From: Alteribacillus sp041949975
GTDB lineage: Bacteria > Bacillota > Bacilli > Bacillales > Marinococcaceae
Direction: 5' to 3'
Assembly: GCF_041949975.1 (NCBI RefSeq)
Contig: NZ_JBHFQG010000031.1
Span: 1 to 48,469 of the forward strand
DNA length: 48,469 nucleotides
The notes beneath the pieces were generated by a model. It saw only the letters and a program-made list of their open reading frames with translations. It searched no databases and was not told where the DNA came from. The translations under genes and the position numbers were made by a program. Shown here one piece after another: positions 1 to 8,201 of this stretch. Every line of letters begins with the position of its first letter. Position 1 is the stretch's first letter.

Positions 1-2
1 TT

Positions 3-176
3 GACTTTGTCGATGACATGGAAGCAGGGCTTGTTCGTGTCAACGCTGAAAGTGCCGGCGTAGAACTGCAGGCTCCATTCGGCGGTATGAAGAAATCAAG
101 CTCTCACTCCCGTGAACAAGGGGAAGCTGCCATCGAATTCTTTACTTCCATTAAAACAGTTTTTATAAAGGGTTAG
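3..176 (+). CDS. Aldehyde dehydrogenase, C-terminal end (partial)
   Basis: Only the last 57 codons are in the window; the gene begins upstream. The reading frame ends with TAG at 174-176. It contains the C-terminal ALDH motif PFGGMKKSS and the following SREQG and FFTSIKTVF segments, which in my recollection fit the alpha-ketoglutaric semialdehyde dehydrogenase subgroup (GucD/YcbD-like) of sugar-acid catabolism. These enzymes oxidise an aldehyde to an acid with NAD(P)+ in the cytoplasm; the catalytic Cys and Glu lie outside the window and cannot be checked. A hairpin with a T-run follows 60 bases downstream. ALDH family membership is secure; the exact substrate is inference from a short tail. 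Confidence 0.8.
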   Translation, partial: DFVDDMEAGLVRVNAESAGVELQAPFGGMKKSSSHSREQGEAAIEFFTSIKTVFIKG

Positions 177-237
177 ATTGATAACATAGTATATAAAAGA
201 AAACTGTAAAAAGTGTAATTAATTCTGAGGTATACGG

Positions 238-270
238 GCGCTTTCAAAAATAAAGAAAGCGTCTTTTTAC
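238..270 (+). terminator. Intrinsic terminator after the aldehyde dehydrogenase
   Basis: CGCTTTC (239-245) pairs with GAAAGCG (255-261) around an A-rich loop and is followed by TCTTTTT. Placement just downstream of the ALDH stop fits a rho-independent terminator. Confidence 0.7.
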
Positions 271-304
271 AGGATAAAGTAAATCTTTTTCGAGGTAATT
301 GCGA

Positions 305-345
305 TCAAACACAATGGGCTAATAATAAGTTATCCAATGTGTTTG
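305..345. repeat. Inverted repeat of 13-bp arms
   Basis: TCAAACACAATGG (305-317) and CCAATGTGTTTGA (333-345) are inverted copies with one mismatch and a 15-base spacer. There is no T-run after it, so it is not an obvious terminator. It may be an operator for a lost neighbouring gene or a relic within the decayed region; function unknown. Confidence 0.5.
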
Positions 346-437
346 ACCTATTAAAAAATAAGAAAGGAATGAAAAAGATATTTTAAGGAGCAAAATATTA
401 TTTTAACGATAAAGTGGAAGAGTGCTCTTGCACTTTC

Positions 438-745
438 AACCCAGAGTCAACCACCACTCCAGATCAGTTACGTCCCAATCAAATGAGGTTATACCGATTA
501 AGTTATCTATTAATACATGAACGTTATTTGTTCGCTTAGCATGTTCTAAACGGTATTCAACATAATCTCTGGCAAATCACTCGGCCTGCACCTTTCAGCC
601 AGGCAAACTTTTGTGCTAAGAGTTCCACAGGACCACAGCTTAGAATGATTACGGTATCTCCCTGTTTCATACCAAAATTGTCAACACTCCAATAAGCGGT
701 TGTGGGTCAGCATAAGTGGCGTCATCAACCTGCTGTACCGACATA
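438..745 (-). pseudogene. Zinc-type alcohol dehydrogenase remnant
   Basis: Read on the minus strand, about 703 to 557 gives the nucleotide-binding core of a zinc-containing (formaldehyde-dehydrogenase-like) alcohol dehydrogenase: WSVDNFGMKQGDTVI, then CGPVELLAQKFAWLKGAG. The frame hits a stop and continues one frame over as YVEYRLEHAKRTNNV (about 567-520). Both the N-terminal catalytic domain and the C-terminus are missing. The usual GxGPVG glycines are changed (LSCGPVE), which fits decay. The family match comes from pattern memory and is strong for the core; the ends given here are approximate. Confidence 0.75.
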
Positions 746-1218
746 ATACAGTCCCAATATGCAAGTTCCTGTGAACATAACAAAGGATCACGGGGGTGGA
801 TTGATATTTATTTGCTATTCTTCAAGTAAACCTTCTTCCTCAAGATTTTTCTCTGCAACCAGGTGCAATGGAATTGGAGTTTGAGCTGTTCTTTCTGGTG
901 TTAAGTTTTTTAGAACTCCTATTTTCAAAGAATATCATTAGTTCCGAAGTATCTGGACGAACCAACAAGAGTTTCCACTTCTTCTTGAATAGTCATGCGA
1001 GTACAAAAGTCTCCATTGCTTCATCATAGACTATACCAATGCTTAAGAAGACGAAAATATAAGCTTCTTATTCGTAATAATGATGATGAGAATCCTATCA
1101 CTGTCTTTACTGCAGTCCGTATTTTATGATTAAGAACATGTTGGACTAACTCCTGAATTTTTACAAAAGTATGGGTTGAGTGAAGTGGAGAATATAACAT
1201 ACATGGATGTGATTAAAT
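746..1218. other. Decayed sequence with unidentified gene fragments
   Basis: No intact gene is seen in this stretch. On the minus strand, a run ending near 806 reads LKNLTPERTAQTPIPLHL and then AEKNLEEEGLLEE before a stop, which looks like a genuine protein tail that I cannot assign. On the plus strand around 1150-1240 a frame reads TPEFLQKYGLSEVENITYM and also looks coding, with stops and frame changes on either side. Together with the alcohol dehydrogenase and LacI remnants, this looks like a collapsed sugar-catabolism locus; that last step is inference. Confidence 0.45.
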
Positions 1219-1326
1219 ATGAAAACTACAATTTATGATGTAGCGAAAGCATCAGGAGTTTTTATTGCAACAGTATCTAAAGTGATTAATAATTTCTTAG
1301 AAAGGCAAAATTTAATTTTAAAATGA
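1219..1326 (+). pseudogene. LacI-family regulator, N-terminal HTH remnant
   Basis: A 35-codon frame begins with ATG and encodes MKTTIYDVAKASGVFIATVS followed by KVINN, the signature helix-turn-helix of LacI/GalR repressors. It runs into TGA at 1324-1326 right after the DNA-binding domain. The usual Ser of the recognition turn is Phe (GVFIATVS), and no ligand-binding domain follows in any frame, so this is a truncated dead copy. It probably once controlled a sugar or alcohol catabolic operon, consistent with the neighbouring ALDH end and ADH remnant. Confidence 0.75.
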
Positions 1327-1658
1327 TTCAATGATTTTAGTATTTTTAAAACATGCCATTACTTGTTCATTAGAGGACTTGTAATGGTTGTTTTGTATCT
1401 TGAGGCAGAAGCTGACTTTCCTGAAGAATTTTTTTCTTTTCTTCGATAAGCTAATACTGCCCAACCAGAAAAAGGGAAAGAAACATAGGATTTTAGAGAA
1501 AAAACTATTGTTTTGCCCCGGCATTTTGCATTGAAAGGGGAAAGTTTTTACGGAATGTAAGTAGTGGATATCACTTCGCCAATACCCAAAAATGTAGATA
1601 TATATGATAATATGAAAGGTAATGAAACGGTGCAGCAGATTATTGGAGGAATTACACA

Positions 1659-2615
1659 GTGAATGAAAAACGTTCTGCCTTGCAAACTGTAATTGAAAAT
1701 ATTGAACGCGTAGTAGTAGGGAAGCGCGAAGAAATAGAATTAAGCTTGACAGTTCTTTTAGCAAAAGGCCATGTTTTGCTCGAAGACGTTCCTGGAGTAG
1801 GGAAAACGATGATGGTGCGGGCAATTGCCCGCTCAATCGGTGCAGATTTTAACCGCATTCAGTTTACACCGGATCTGTTACCTTCTGATGTCACAGGTGT
1901 ATCTATTTATAATCAGAAAACCCAAATGTTTGAATTTCGGCCTGGGCCGATCATGGGAAATGTTGTCCTTGCAGATGAAATTAACCGTACTTCTCCGAAA
2001 ACGCAGGCTGCATTATTAGAAGCATTAGAAGAAAAAAGTGTAACGGTTGATGGACAGACACGGCCCCTGGATGACCCTTTTTTTGTAATGGCAACCCAGA
2101 ACCCGATTGAATACGGAGGTACTTATCCACTTCCCGAAGCACAGCTCGATCGGTTTCTATTAAAATTGAAAATGGGCTATCCAAGCTATGATGAAGAATT
2201 AGAAGTGTTAAACCGTGTTGCAGAAAAGCATCCGATTGAAGAATTAAAAGATGTTCTTTCGCTTAAAGAAGTGCAATCTATGCAGGATGACGTAACAAAA
2301 GTATACGTAGATGATTCTATAAAACATTATATTATCGCCATTATCAATGAAACGAGAACCCATCGTGACATTCATCTGGGGGTCAGTCCCCGCGGATCTA
2401 TCGCATTAATGAAAGTTGCTCAAGCTTATGCTTATCTTCATGGAAGGGAATATGTCATTCCAGACGATGTAAAGTATTTGTCTCCTTATGTACTTTCTCA
2501 CCGCCTTATTTTAAGAGCTGATCTTGAAATGGCAGAAAAAACAGGGGGAGACGTTATCCGTGAAGTCCTTACGTCGCTTCGTGTACCTTTATCTGAACAG
2601 GAAGCGGTGCGGTGA
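1659..2615 (+). CDS. yeaC: MoxR-family AAA+ ATPase
   Basis: A cytoplasmic AAA+ ATPase of the MoxR type (318 aa), a chaperone-like family often encoded beside DUF58 and transglutaminase proteins. Walker A is EDVPGVGKT (42-50), Walker B VVLADEIN (102-109), sensor 1 FFVMATQNP (141-149), and an LPEAQLDRF segment (158-166) follows. The GTG start at 1659 is chosen because GGAGGA lies 8 bases upstream (1645-1650). It is the first gene of a three-gene operon (MoxR, DUF58, transglutaminase) in the same order as B. subtilis yeaC-yeaD-yebA. The actual client is unknown. Only decayed sequence lies upstream, and no convincing promoter was found. Confidence 0.93.
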   Translation: MNEKRSALQTVIENIERVVVGKREEIELSLTVLLAKGHVLLEDVPGVGKTMMVRAIARSIGADFNRIQFTPDLLPSDVTGVSIYNQKTQMFEFRPGPIMGNVVLADEINRTSPKTQAALLEALEEKSVTVDGQTRPLDDPFFVMATQNPIEYGGTYPLPEAQLDRFLLKLKMGYPSYDEELEVLNRVAEKHPIEELKDVLSLKEVQSMQDDVTKVYVDDSIKHYIIAIINETRTHRDIHLGVSPRGSIALMKVAQAYAYLHGREYVIPDDVKYLSPYVLSHRLILRADLEMAEKTGGDVIREVLTSLRVPLSEQEAVR

Positions 2616-2616
2616 A

Positions 2617-3813
2617 ATGAAAATATGGTCTCCAGTCGTTAAAGCATTAAAGCTTCTGTCCATTTTATTAATGACAGGGGCTTTGTATGCTTATGCCATG
2701 TTTCAGGGAGGGTATGTCAGCTGGTTTTTGTTTTACAGTGTGTTAGTAATTATTGTATTTAACGCTGTTTTTATTCTTTATCCGCTGCGTTTAATAGAAG
2801 TAGAGCGGCGAATCGATAGAAGTCTTCTTTCTTATAATGAAACGGTGAAAGTTGAGCTCATCATGAAAAAGAAAATACCTTTTCCTTTTATTTTTTTGAG
2901 CATTCAAGATGAGGTTCCTTATGGGTTAGAAGGACTTGGACAAATACCTGGAACTATATTTTTCTTTGCTGGAGCTAAAAAACTTTATTATTCGTATGAA
3001 ATTCGAGGAAGCAAACGGGGAGAGTACTATTTTTCTACTCTTCATTTGCAGGCTGGAGATCTCTTTGGATTTTTTCAAAAAGAACGAACGGTCGAGCTCC
3101 CTGAAACATTAACGGTTCTTCCGAGACTTCGGCCTTTGCAGCAATGGAACGCAGCAGCTGTGAATGATCAGCTTGAAGCTAATCCGGCCCCTGCCAAACC
3201 ATTAGAAGAGACCTTTTCTGTGGCTGGGGTGCGGGAGTATATTCCCGGTGATAAAATGACCAGCATTGATTGGAAAGTGTCGGCACGGGTAGCAAAGCTT
3301 GTTACGAAAGAGTTTGAATCCCAAGATGGAAAAGGATATATGGTGGTGCTTGAAAATAATAAATCAAACGAGCTGACCGAAAAGTTTGAAGGGGCAGTAG
3401 AATTTTCTGCTTCTATAATAGATTACTGCTATAAGCAAGATATACCGGCAGGTTTTACACTTTCAGCAAAAGATGATGTTCGGCTTGAGGAGAAATCAAA
3501 AAAAAGTCACTTTCAACGTATTTACCGTGAACTGGCAAGAGTCCAACAAGAAACAACACTTCCAACAGGAACTGTTCCTTTAGCTAAGCGTTTTTCCGGG
3601 CGCTCTCTTGTCTATATATCTTCTTGTTTAACATTGCAGAGGCTAGATGAACTGCAAAGATTGGCCGGCAATGGAAATAAGCTGGTTATCTGCTATTTTA
3701 CAAATGAAACAAATAATACGCTGGAAAAAGAGCGTCTTCAACGGTTAAAAAGGCAGGGGGCTGCTATTTATTTAATTCAATTAAAGGGACTTGGTTACGA
3801 AGTCACCTCTTAA
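2617..3813 (+). CDS. yeaD: DUF58 domain membrane protein
   Basis: 398 aa protein with two N-terminal membrane segments (about 8-28 and 33-54) and a soluble C-terminal part carrying the DUF58 signature YIPGDKMTSIDWKVSAR (208-224). DUF58 proteins have a fold related to von Willebrand A domains and are almost always encoded after a MoxR ATPase, so the two probably act together at the membrane; the process is not established. The start at 2617 lies one base after the moxR stop, so translation is probably coupled. A longer in-frame start at 2524 would lie deep inside moxR and was not used. Confidence 0.9.
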   Translation: MKIWSPVVKALKLLSILLMTGALYAYAMFQGGYVSWFLFYSVLVIIVFNAVFILYPLRLIEVERRIDRSLLSYNETVKVELIMKKKIPFPFIFLSIQDEVPYGLEGLGQIPGTIFFFAGAKKLYYSYEIRGSKRGEYYFSTLHLQAGDLFGFFQKERTVELPETLTVLPRLRPLQQWNAAAVNDQLEANPAPAKPLEETFSVAGVREYIPGDKMTSIDWKVSARVAKLVTKEFESQDGKGYMVVLENNKSNELTEKFEGAVEFSASIIDYCYKQDIPAGFTLSAKDDVRLEEKSKKSHFQRIYRELARVQQETTLPTGTVPLAKRFSGRSLVYISSCLTLQRLDELQRLAGNGNKLVICYFTNETNNTLEKERLQRLKRQGAAIYLIQLKGLGYEVTS

Positions 3814-3830
3814 AGAGGGGGAAACTGTTT

Positions 3831-5972
3831 ATGGAAAGCTCTAAGAGAACGCCGCGCCTTTTTCTGTTATATATGCTGGGTTATTTGTTATTAATGGAGT
3901 GGCTCCTTCCATTGCCGGAAGTAACAAAGACAGCATTTGTGCCCGTATTTATGGCTGGAGCTGCTTTCTTTTTTTTAGTGATGTTTCTAGGGTTTCCATG
4001 GTGGGGCACTTTGCTGCTTTTTTGTATAGGGATTCTGTTTGGTCTTCATACGATATTTTTTAACAGTACTTTTTTAGGAAGCGAATGGTGGACTACTCTG
4101 TCTACTGATATTTCTACGAATGTAGGTTTTATGATGAACGGGCAGTGGGATGCATTAAGTGATTTATTTCGAAGCCTTTTATTCTTGCTTTTGCTGGCTA
4201 TTATGAGTTACTTAATTTATTTTTGGGTTATTCATGCCCGGCGAATATTGTTCTTTTTTGCCTTTACGGTAATTTATATAGGAATAATGGACACCTTTCT
4301 TCCTTATGACGGCAGTCGGGCAGTGATACGAATATTCATTATTGGCTTCGTGCTTATGGCTTTACTTCAATGGGACAGGCTGGCTGCTTTTTTTCCAGGG
4401 GCCAAAAGAAAATCGCTGTGGTTTCGATGGGCATTTCTTTCTGCCTTTCTTTTATTAGTAGCAGCCGGAGTTGGTATGGCTGCCCCAAAAGCAGACCCGC
4501 AATGGCCGGACCCCGTTCCATTTCTTGAATCAAAAGCCGGATTCGATGGAGAAGAAGGACTAGGAAGTAATAACATAAGAAAAATTGGTTACGGTGACAA
4601 TGACGAGCGACTAGGTGGCGGGTTTGAGATGGATGATTCTGCAGTTTTTACTGCTAGAGGGGAAGAAAGCGGGTATTGGCGCGGGGAGTCGAAAAATGTA
4701 TACACCGGTCATGGCTGGGACTCTGACACCCCGGAGGAATCTGCTGGCCGGAGCACGTTTTTTCAAGATACCGTGCAAACGGAAGACAGGACAGTTGAAG
4801 TAGAAATGGTAGAAAACAGAGCATTCGATTTTGCCTTTTATCCAGGGGCTTTTCGTTCTTTAGATATTTCAGGAGAGGAAAATGTTCAAACAGAGGTAGA
4901 CAGGTATTCGGGAAAAGCTAGTATTCAGGTTAACGAAGAACCTTATGAAGCTGAAGCTTACTGGTTAAATTATGAAGATCCTGAGTTTCCGATTGAAAGA
5001 ATGAAAGACAATTCACAAGAAGATCCGGAAGATATTAAGGAACACTACTTGTCTTTACCGGATGATTTGCCTGCTTCCATTCAAGAACTTGCGAAAGAAC
5101 TAACAGAAGAGGAAGACAACCGTTATGATAAAGTACGTGCGATAGAAGATTATTTTCATGGGGCGGACTTTGTGTATGACACCTCTAATATTGCCGTGCC
5201 AGAAGAAGGAGAAGATTACGTCGAACAATTTTTGTTTGAAACACAGAGAGGGTATTGCGATAATTTCTCCACTAGTATGGCTGTGATGCTTCGAACTCTT
5301 GATATACCAACAAGGTGGGTGAAAGGATTTACAGAAGGAGAAGAGATAGATCATACCGGTGAAGAAACAGTCTATGAAGTTACAAACGCTAATGCTCATT
5401 CCTGGGTAGAAGTGTACTTCCCCGGTGTTGGATGGGTGCCTTTTGAACCGACACGCGGATTCACTGCTGAATTTGATTACAGTCGCGAGGAAAACAGCAC
5501 TGATGTTGAAGACGAAAACGAAGAAGAGGAAGATCAAGAAGAAGAGGAAGAAACGGAAGAAGACATTAAAGAACAAGAAGAGGAAGAAGACGTTTCCTCT
5601 GCTTCTTCTAGCATTGCCACCTGGCCATTTTTCGCGGGCGGTACTTTCATCGTAAGCCTTGCTTTTATTTTCCGATTCCGTTTAATGAAAAAGATTCTTC
5701 TTTACCGATTTAAAAGAGCAAATAACTCCCCTTCTTTTACAAAGGCGTTTCATTCTCTTTTATGGCTGCTTCGATACGCCGGTTTTAAAAAAGAAGAAAG
5801 CGAAACGCTCCGCGAATATGCATGGCGGATGGATCAGCTGTTTGAAACGAAAGATATGTCTTATCTTGCTTACGAATACGAAAAGATTCATTATGGGAAA
5901 CAATCACATGCAGTTAACTGGTCTTTTTCGTTATCCGCATGGGAAAACATGGTGAATCGAATAAAGGCTTGA
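3831..5972 (+). CDS. yebA: Membrane transglutaminase-like protein (TgpA type)
   Basis: 713 aa. The N-terminal third holds five to six hydrophobic segments. A long extracytoplasmic region then contains a transglutaminase/protease-like core: Cys476 in GYCDNFST and His523 in NAHSWVEVYF. The acidic member of the triad falls in GWVPFEPT, so Glu stands where many homologues have Asp. After the core comes a run of about 35 residues that is nearly all Glu and Asp (about 560-590), then one membrane segment and a cytoplasmic tail. It closes the moxR-DUF58 operon, 17 bases after the DUF58 stop, with a purine-rich ribosome site. Likely an integral membrane hydrolase or transamidase acting on the outer face; substrate unknown. 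Confidence 0.9.
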   Translation: MESSKRTPRLFLLYMLGYLLLMEWLLPLPEVTKTAFVPVFMAGAAFFFLVMFLGFPWWGTLLLFCIGILFGLHTIFFNSTFLGSEWWTTLSTDISTNVGFMMNGQWDALSDLFRSLLFLLLLAIMSYLIYFWVIHARRILFFFAFTVIYIGIMDTFLPYDGSRAVIRIFIIGFVLMALLQWDRLAAFFPGAKRKSLWFRWAFLSAFLLLVAAGVGMAAPKADPQWPDPVPFLESKAGFDGEEGLGSNNIRKIGYGDNDERLGGGFEMDDSAVFTARGEESGYWRGESKNVYTGHGWDSDTPEESAGRSTFFQDTVQTEDRTVEVEMVENRAFDFAFYPGAFRSLDISGEENVQTEVDRYSGKASIQVNEEPYEAEAYWLNYEDPEFPIERMKDNSQEDPEDIKEHYLSLPDDLPASIQELAKELTEEEDNRYDKVRAIEDYFHGADFVYDTSNIAVPEEGEDYVEQFLFETQRGYCDNFSTSMAVMLRTLDIPTRWVKGFTEGEEIDHTGEETVYEVTNANAHSWVEVYFPGVGWVPFEPTRGFTAEFDYSREENSTDVEDENEEEEDQEEEEETEEDIKEQEEEEDVSSASSSIATWPFFAGGTFIVSLAFIFRFRLMKKILLYRFKRANNSPSFTKAFHSLLWLLRYAGFKKEESETLREYAWRMDQLFETKDMSYLAYEYEKIHYGKQSHAVNWSFSLSAWENMVNRIKA

Positions 5973-5997
5973 CCGCCCTATAAGCGCCTGCTAGAAT
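5969..5997 (+). promoter_or_regulatory. SigA-type promoter of guaA
   Basis: TTGACC (5969-5974), a 17-base spacer, then TAGAAT (5992-5997) with a TG extension (TGC just before it). The -35 box overlaps the stop codon of the transglutaminase gene. Transcription from here would pass straight into the guanine riboswitch. No PurBox is visible around it. Confidence 0.75.
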
Positions 5998-6024
5998 GGT
6001 AGGCATGTTTTACAGCTGAATATT

Positions 6025-6095
6025 GCTTCGTATATCCCCGGGAATAGGCTCGGGAGTCTCTACCCGGTCACCTTAAATGACTGGACTACGAAGGC
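6025..6095 (+). ncRNA. Guanine riboswitch (purine aptamer) upstream of guaA
   Basis: P1 is formed by GCTTCGTA (6025-6032) and TACGAAGGC (6087-6095). P2 and P3 follow, with the loop GG (GGCT) and loop CC (ACCTTAAATG) needed for the L2-L3 contact, and the junction TCTCTAC. The specificity base in GGACTACG is C, which predicts guanine or hypoxanthine rather than adenine. Loop 3 has CCTTAAAT where the common sequence is CCGTAAAT. Downstream, CTGCCTTCGT (6138-6147) is fully complementary to ACGAAGGCAG (6088-6097) and can act as antiterminator, competing with both P1 and the terminator. Confidence 0.95.
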
Positions 6096-6130
6096 AGTTC
6101 CTATTATGTTGGTATCTGTTGTACTTAGTT

Positions 6131-6180
6131 CCCGGACCTGCCTTCGTTTCATAGGGAAACGCGGCAGGTCCGGGTTATTT
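6131..6180 (+). terminator. Riboswitch-controlled terminator before guaA
   Basis: CCCGGACCTGCC (6131-6142) pairs perfectly with GGCAGGTCCGGG (6163-6174), followed by TTATTTTA. Its 5' arm shares bases with the antiterminator, so ligand binding should favour termination. Confidence 0.92.
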
Positions 6181-6205
6181 TATAATAGGAAAAACCGATG
6201 GGAGA

Positions 6206-6234
6206 AGTTTGCGCCAAAGCTTTGGCGGTAAACT
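6206..6234. promoter_or_regulatory. 29-bp near-palindrome in the guaA leader
   Basis: A perfect 14-bp palindrome GCCAAAGCTTTGGC (6213-6226) sits inside outer arms AGTTT (6206-6210) and AAACT (6230-6234). It lies after the riboswitch terminator and 80 bases before guaA, with no T-run behind it. It could be a protein operator or an RNA hairpin. I do not recognise the motif. Confidence 0.55.
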
Positions 6235-6313
6235 AAAATGTTTCTTCTAGGTTTCAATTTAGAAATGTTGTTTACACTTTTAAATATAAGACTACAATAG
6301 AGGTGGAATAAGC

Positions 6314-7852
6314 ATGGAACAAGACAATGAAATGATTGTTGTGCTCGATTTCGGGGGCCAATATAACCAATTAATCACCCGCAGAATCAGAGACCTGGGA
6401 GTCTATAGTGAACTCCACCCAAACACAATCAGTGCTGAACAAATAAAAGAGGTAAACCCTGCTGGAATTATATTTTCTGGAGGCCCTAACAGTGCTTACG
6501 CTGAAGGAGCTCCTTCTTGTGACCCGGAGATTTTTGAAATGGGAGTGCCGATTCTTGGAATTTGTTATGGAATGCAGCTTTTAACCCACCATTTTGGCGG
6601 CAAGGTAGAAGCGGCTAACCATAGAGAATATGGAAAAGCAATTATTAAAGTAAAAAATGATTCTGATTTATACCGCGGTCTTCCTGATGAGCAATCTGTC
6701 TGGATGAGCCATGGAGATCTTATTGTAGCACCTCCGGAAGGATTCGAAATCGATGTAACGAATCCATCGTGTCCTGTAGCTGGAATGAGTGATAAGAAGC
6801 GCCGTATGTATGGGGTACAGTTTCATCCGGAAGTCCGCCATACTCAATTTGGTGATGATCTTTTAAAGAACTTTGCGTTTGAAATTTGCGGCTGTGACGG
6901 CAATTGGACGATGAGTAATTTTGTTGATGAACAAGTAGAAGTTATTCGCGAACAAGTCGGAGATAAAAAGGTATTGTGTGCATTAAGCGGAGGCGTTGAT
7001 TCATCAGTAGTTGCTGCTTTGATTCATAAAGCTATTGGTGATCAGCTTACATGTATGTTTATCGATCACGGCCTGCTGCGAAAAAATGAAGCGGACAGTG
7101 TAATGAAGACCTTCGGTGAAGATTTCAATATGAATTTGGTTAAAATTGATGCACAGGATCGGTTCCTGAACAAGCTTGAAGGGGTGTCAGACCCAGAACA
7201 AAAACGGAAAATTATTGGAAATGAATTCATTTATTTATTTGAAGAAGAAGCTGGGAAGCTGACCAATATGGACTTTTTAGCTCAAGGGACCCTGTATACA
7301 GACATTATCGAAAGCGGCACCGACACGGCACAAACCATTAAATCTCACCATAATGTCGGCGGTCTGCCTGAAGATATGAATTTTGAACTCATTGAACCAT
7401 TAAATAGTTTATTTAAAGACGAAGTTCGTAAACTGGGAACAGAGCTTGGTGTGCCAGATGAAATTGTATGGCGGCAGCCATTCCCCGGTCCAGGATTAGG
7501 GATCAGAGTATTGGGCGAAATTACAGAAGAAAAGCTTGAAATTGTTCGGGAATCTGATGCAATTTTGCGGGAGGAAATTAAAAATGCTGGATTGGATCGT
7601 GAAATTTGGCAGTATTTCACAGCTCTTCCTGACATGAGAAGTGTCGGAGTAATGGGGGATGCAAGAACCTATGACTATACAGTCGGCATTCGTGCAGTGA
7701 CCTCTATTGATGGAATGACTTCAGACTGGGCACGTATCCCTTATGATGTATTAGAGAAAATTTCTACCCGTATTGTAAATGAAGTCCAGCACGTGAATCG
7801 AGTTGTGTATGATATTACCTCTAAGCCGCCTTCTACTATTGAATGGGAGTAA
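6314..7852 (+). CDS. guaA: GMP synthase (glutamine-hydrolysing)
   Basis: Converts XMP to GMP with ATP and glutamine in the cytoplasm. 512 aa, the usual length for the two-domain enzyme. The class I glutamine amidotransferase domain has Cys84 in GICYGMQ and His171/Glu173 in QFHPEVRH. The ATP pyrophosphatase domain has the P-loop SGGVDS (225-230), and the C-terminal dimerisation domain begins near PFPGPGLG. ATG at 6314 follows AGAGGTGG. The gene stands alone behind its own promoter, guanine riboswitch and terminator, so its expression should fall when guanine is plentiful. No defects are seen. Confidence 0.98.
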   Translation: MEQDNEMIVVLDFGGQYNQLITRRIRDLGVYSELHPNTISAEQIKEVNPAGIIFSGGPNSAYAEGAPSCDPEIFEMGVPILGICYGMQLLTHHFGGKVEAANHREYGKAIIKVKNDSDLYRGLPDEQSVWMSHGDLIVAPPEGFEIDVTNPSCPVAGMSDKKRRMYGVQFHPEVRHTQFGDDLLKNFAFEICGCDGNWTMSNFVDEQVEVIREQVGDKKVLCALSGGVDSSVVAALIHKAIGDQLTCMFIDHGLLRKNEADSVMKTFGEDFNMNLVKIDAQDRFLNKLEGVSDPEQKRKIIGNEFIYLFEEEAGKLTNMDFLAQGTLYTDIIESGTDTAQTIKSHHNVGGLPEDMNFELIEPLNSLFKDEVRKLGTELGVPDEIVWRQPFPGPGLGIRVLGEITEEKLEIVRESDAILREEIKNAGLDREIWQYFTALPDMRSVGVMGDARTYDYTVGIRAVTSIDGMTSDWARIPYDVLEKISTRIVNEVQHVNRVVYDITSKPPSTIEWE

Positions 7853-7863
7853 AGAAAAATCAT

Positions 7864-7906
7864 AAGGCGAATAATTATGTTAGAAAACATTACAATGTTC
7901 GGATAT
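7864..7906. promoter_or_regulatory. PurBox pair upstream of pbuG
   Basis: The downstream inverted box AATGTTCGGATATT (7894-7907) is a perfect reverse PurBox (reverse complement contains CCGAACATT). The upstream box is degenerate, CGAATAATT (7868-7876). The distance from the CGAA of box 1 to the start of box 2 is 26 bases, exactly as in the purE operon of this window, which supports box 1 being real. Expected ligand is the PurR repressor, whose binding is relieved by PRPP in B. subtilis. Confidence 0.75.
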
Positions 7907-7909
7907 TGG

Positions 7910-7938
7910 TTGACTTCATAGAGGCCAGTTGCTAAACT
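7910..7938 (+). promoter_or_regulatory. SigA-type promoter of pbuG
   Basis: TTGACT (7910-7915), 17-base spacer, TAAACT (7933-7938). The -35 begins 16 bases after the start of the second PurBox, the same spacing as in front of purE. Confidence 0.8.
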
Positions 7939-7969
7939 ATTAGTGGGTAAAAAGTAATATAAGCTTATC

Positions 7970-8039
7970 TTTTCGTATAATCACGAGGATAGGGCTCGTG
8001 AGTCTCTACAGGCTACCGTAAATAGCTTGACTACGAAAA
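7970..8039 (+). ncRNA. Guanine riboswitch upstream of pbuG
   Basis: P1 pairs TTTTCGTA (7970-7977) with TACGAAAA (8032-8039). P2 is CACGAG...CTCGTG, P3 AGGCTA...TAGCTT, with loop 3 CCGTAAA and loop 2 GATAGGG as in the family. The specificity base in TTGACTACG is C, so guanine or hypoxanthine is the likely ligand. GATTTTTTGTA (about 8082-8092) can pair with TACGAAAAATC (8032-8042) as antiterminator, with one G-U pair. Confidence 0.95.
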
Positions 8040-8087
8040 ATCTGCGGTTTAGGATATATAAACATATATTTCTAAGGGTTGATTTTT

Positions 8088-8136
8088 TGTATCAAACAAG
8101 CTCCAGGTAGTATACACTGCCTGGAGTTTTTTGATG
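8088..8136 (+). terminator. Riboswitch-controlled terminator before pbuG
   Basis: CTCCAGGTAG (8101-8110) pairs with CTGCCTGGAG (8117-8126), one G-U pair, followed by six T. An outer extension ATCAAA...TTTGAT overlaps the proposed antiterminator, which would make the two structures exclusive. Confidence 0.9.
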
Positions 8137-8201
8137 TGAATTATTTGCCCAAATTAAGCGGATTGTATTACAGAGACCAATATATTGAAATGGAGGAGCT
8201 T

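Noticed and set aside
1318..1836. 172-codon open frame on the minus strand before moxR
   Set aside because: It overlaps the start of moxR antisense, has no recognisable family and runs through decayed sequence.
5100..5576. 158-codon open frame on the minus strand inside the transglutaminase gene
   Set aside because: It mirrors the Glu/Asp-rich coding strand, giving an artificial Phe-rich frame; no ribosome site and no family match.
6271..6298. Second promoter (TTTACA, 16 bases, TACAAT) just before guaA
   Set aside because: The transcript would start about 9 bases before the ATG, past the ribosome site at 6299-6306; probably chance AT-richness.
8079..8201. Longer N-terminus for pbuG starting at 8079
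   Set aside because: It would translate the riboswitch antiterminator and terminator; GGAGG at 8192-8196 and the family N-terminus mark 8202 as the start.
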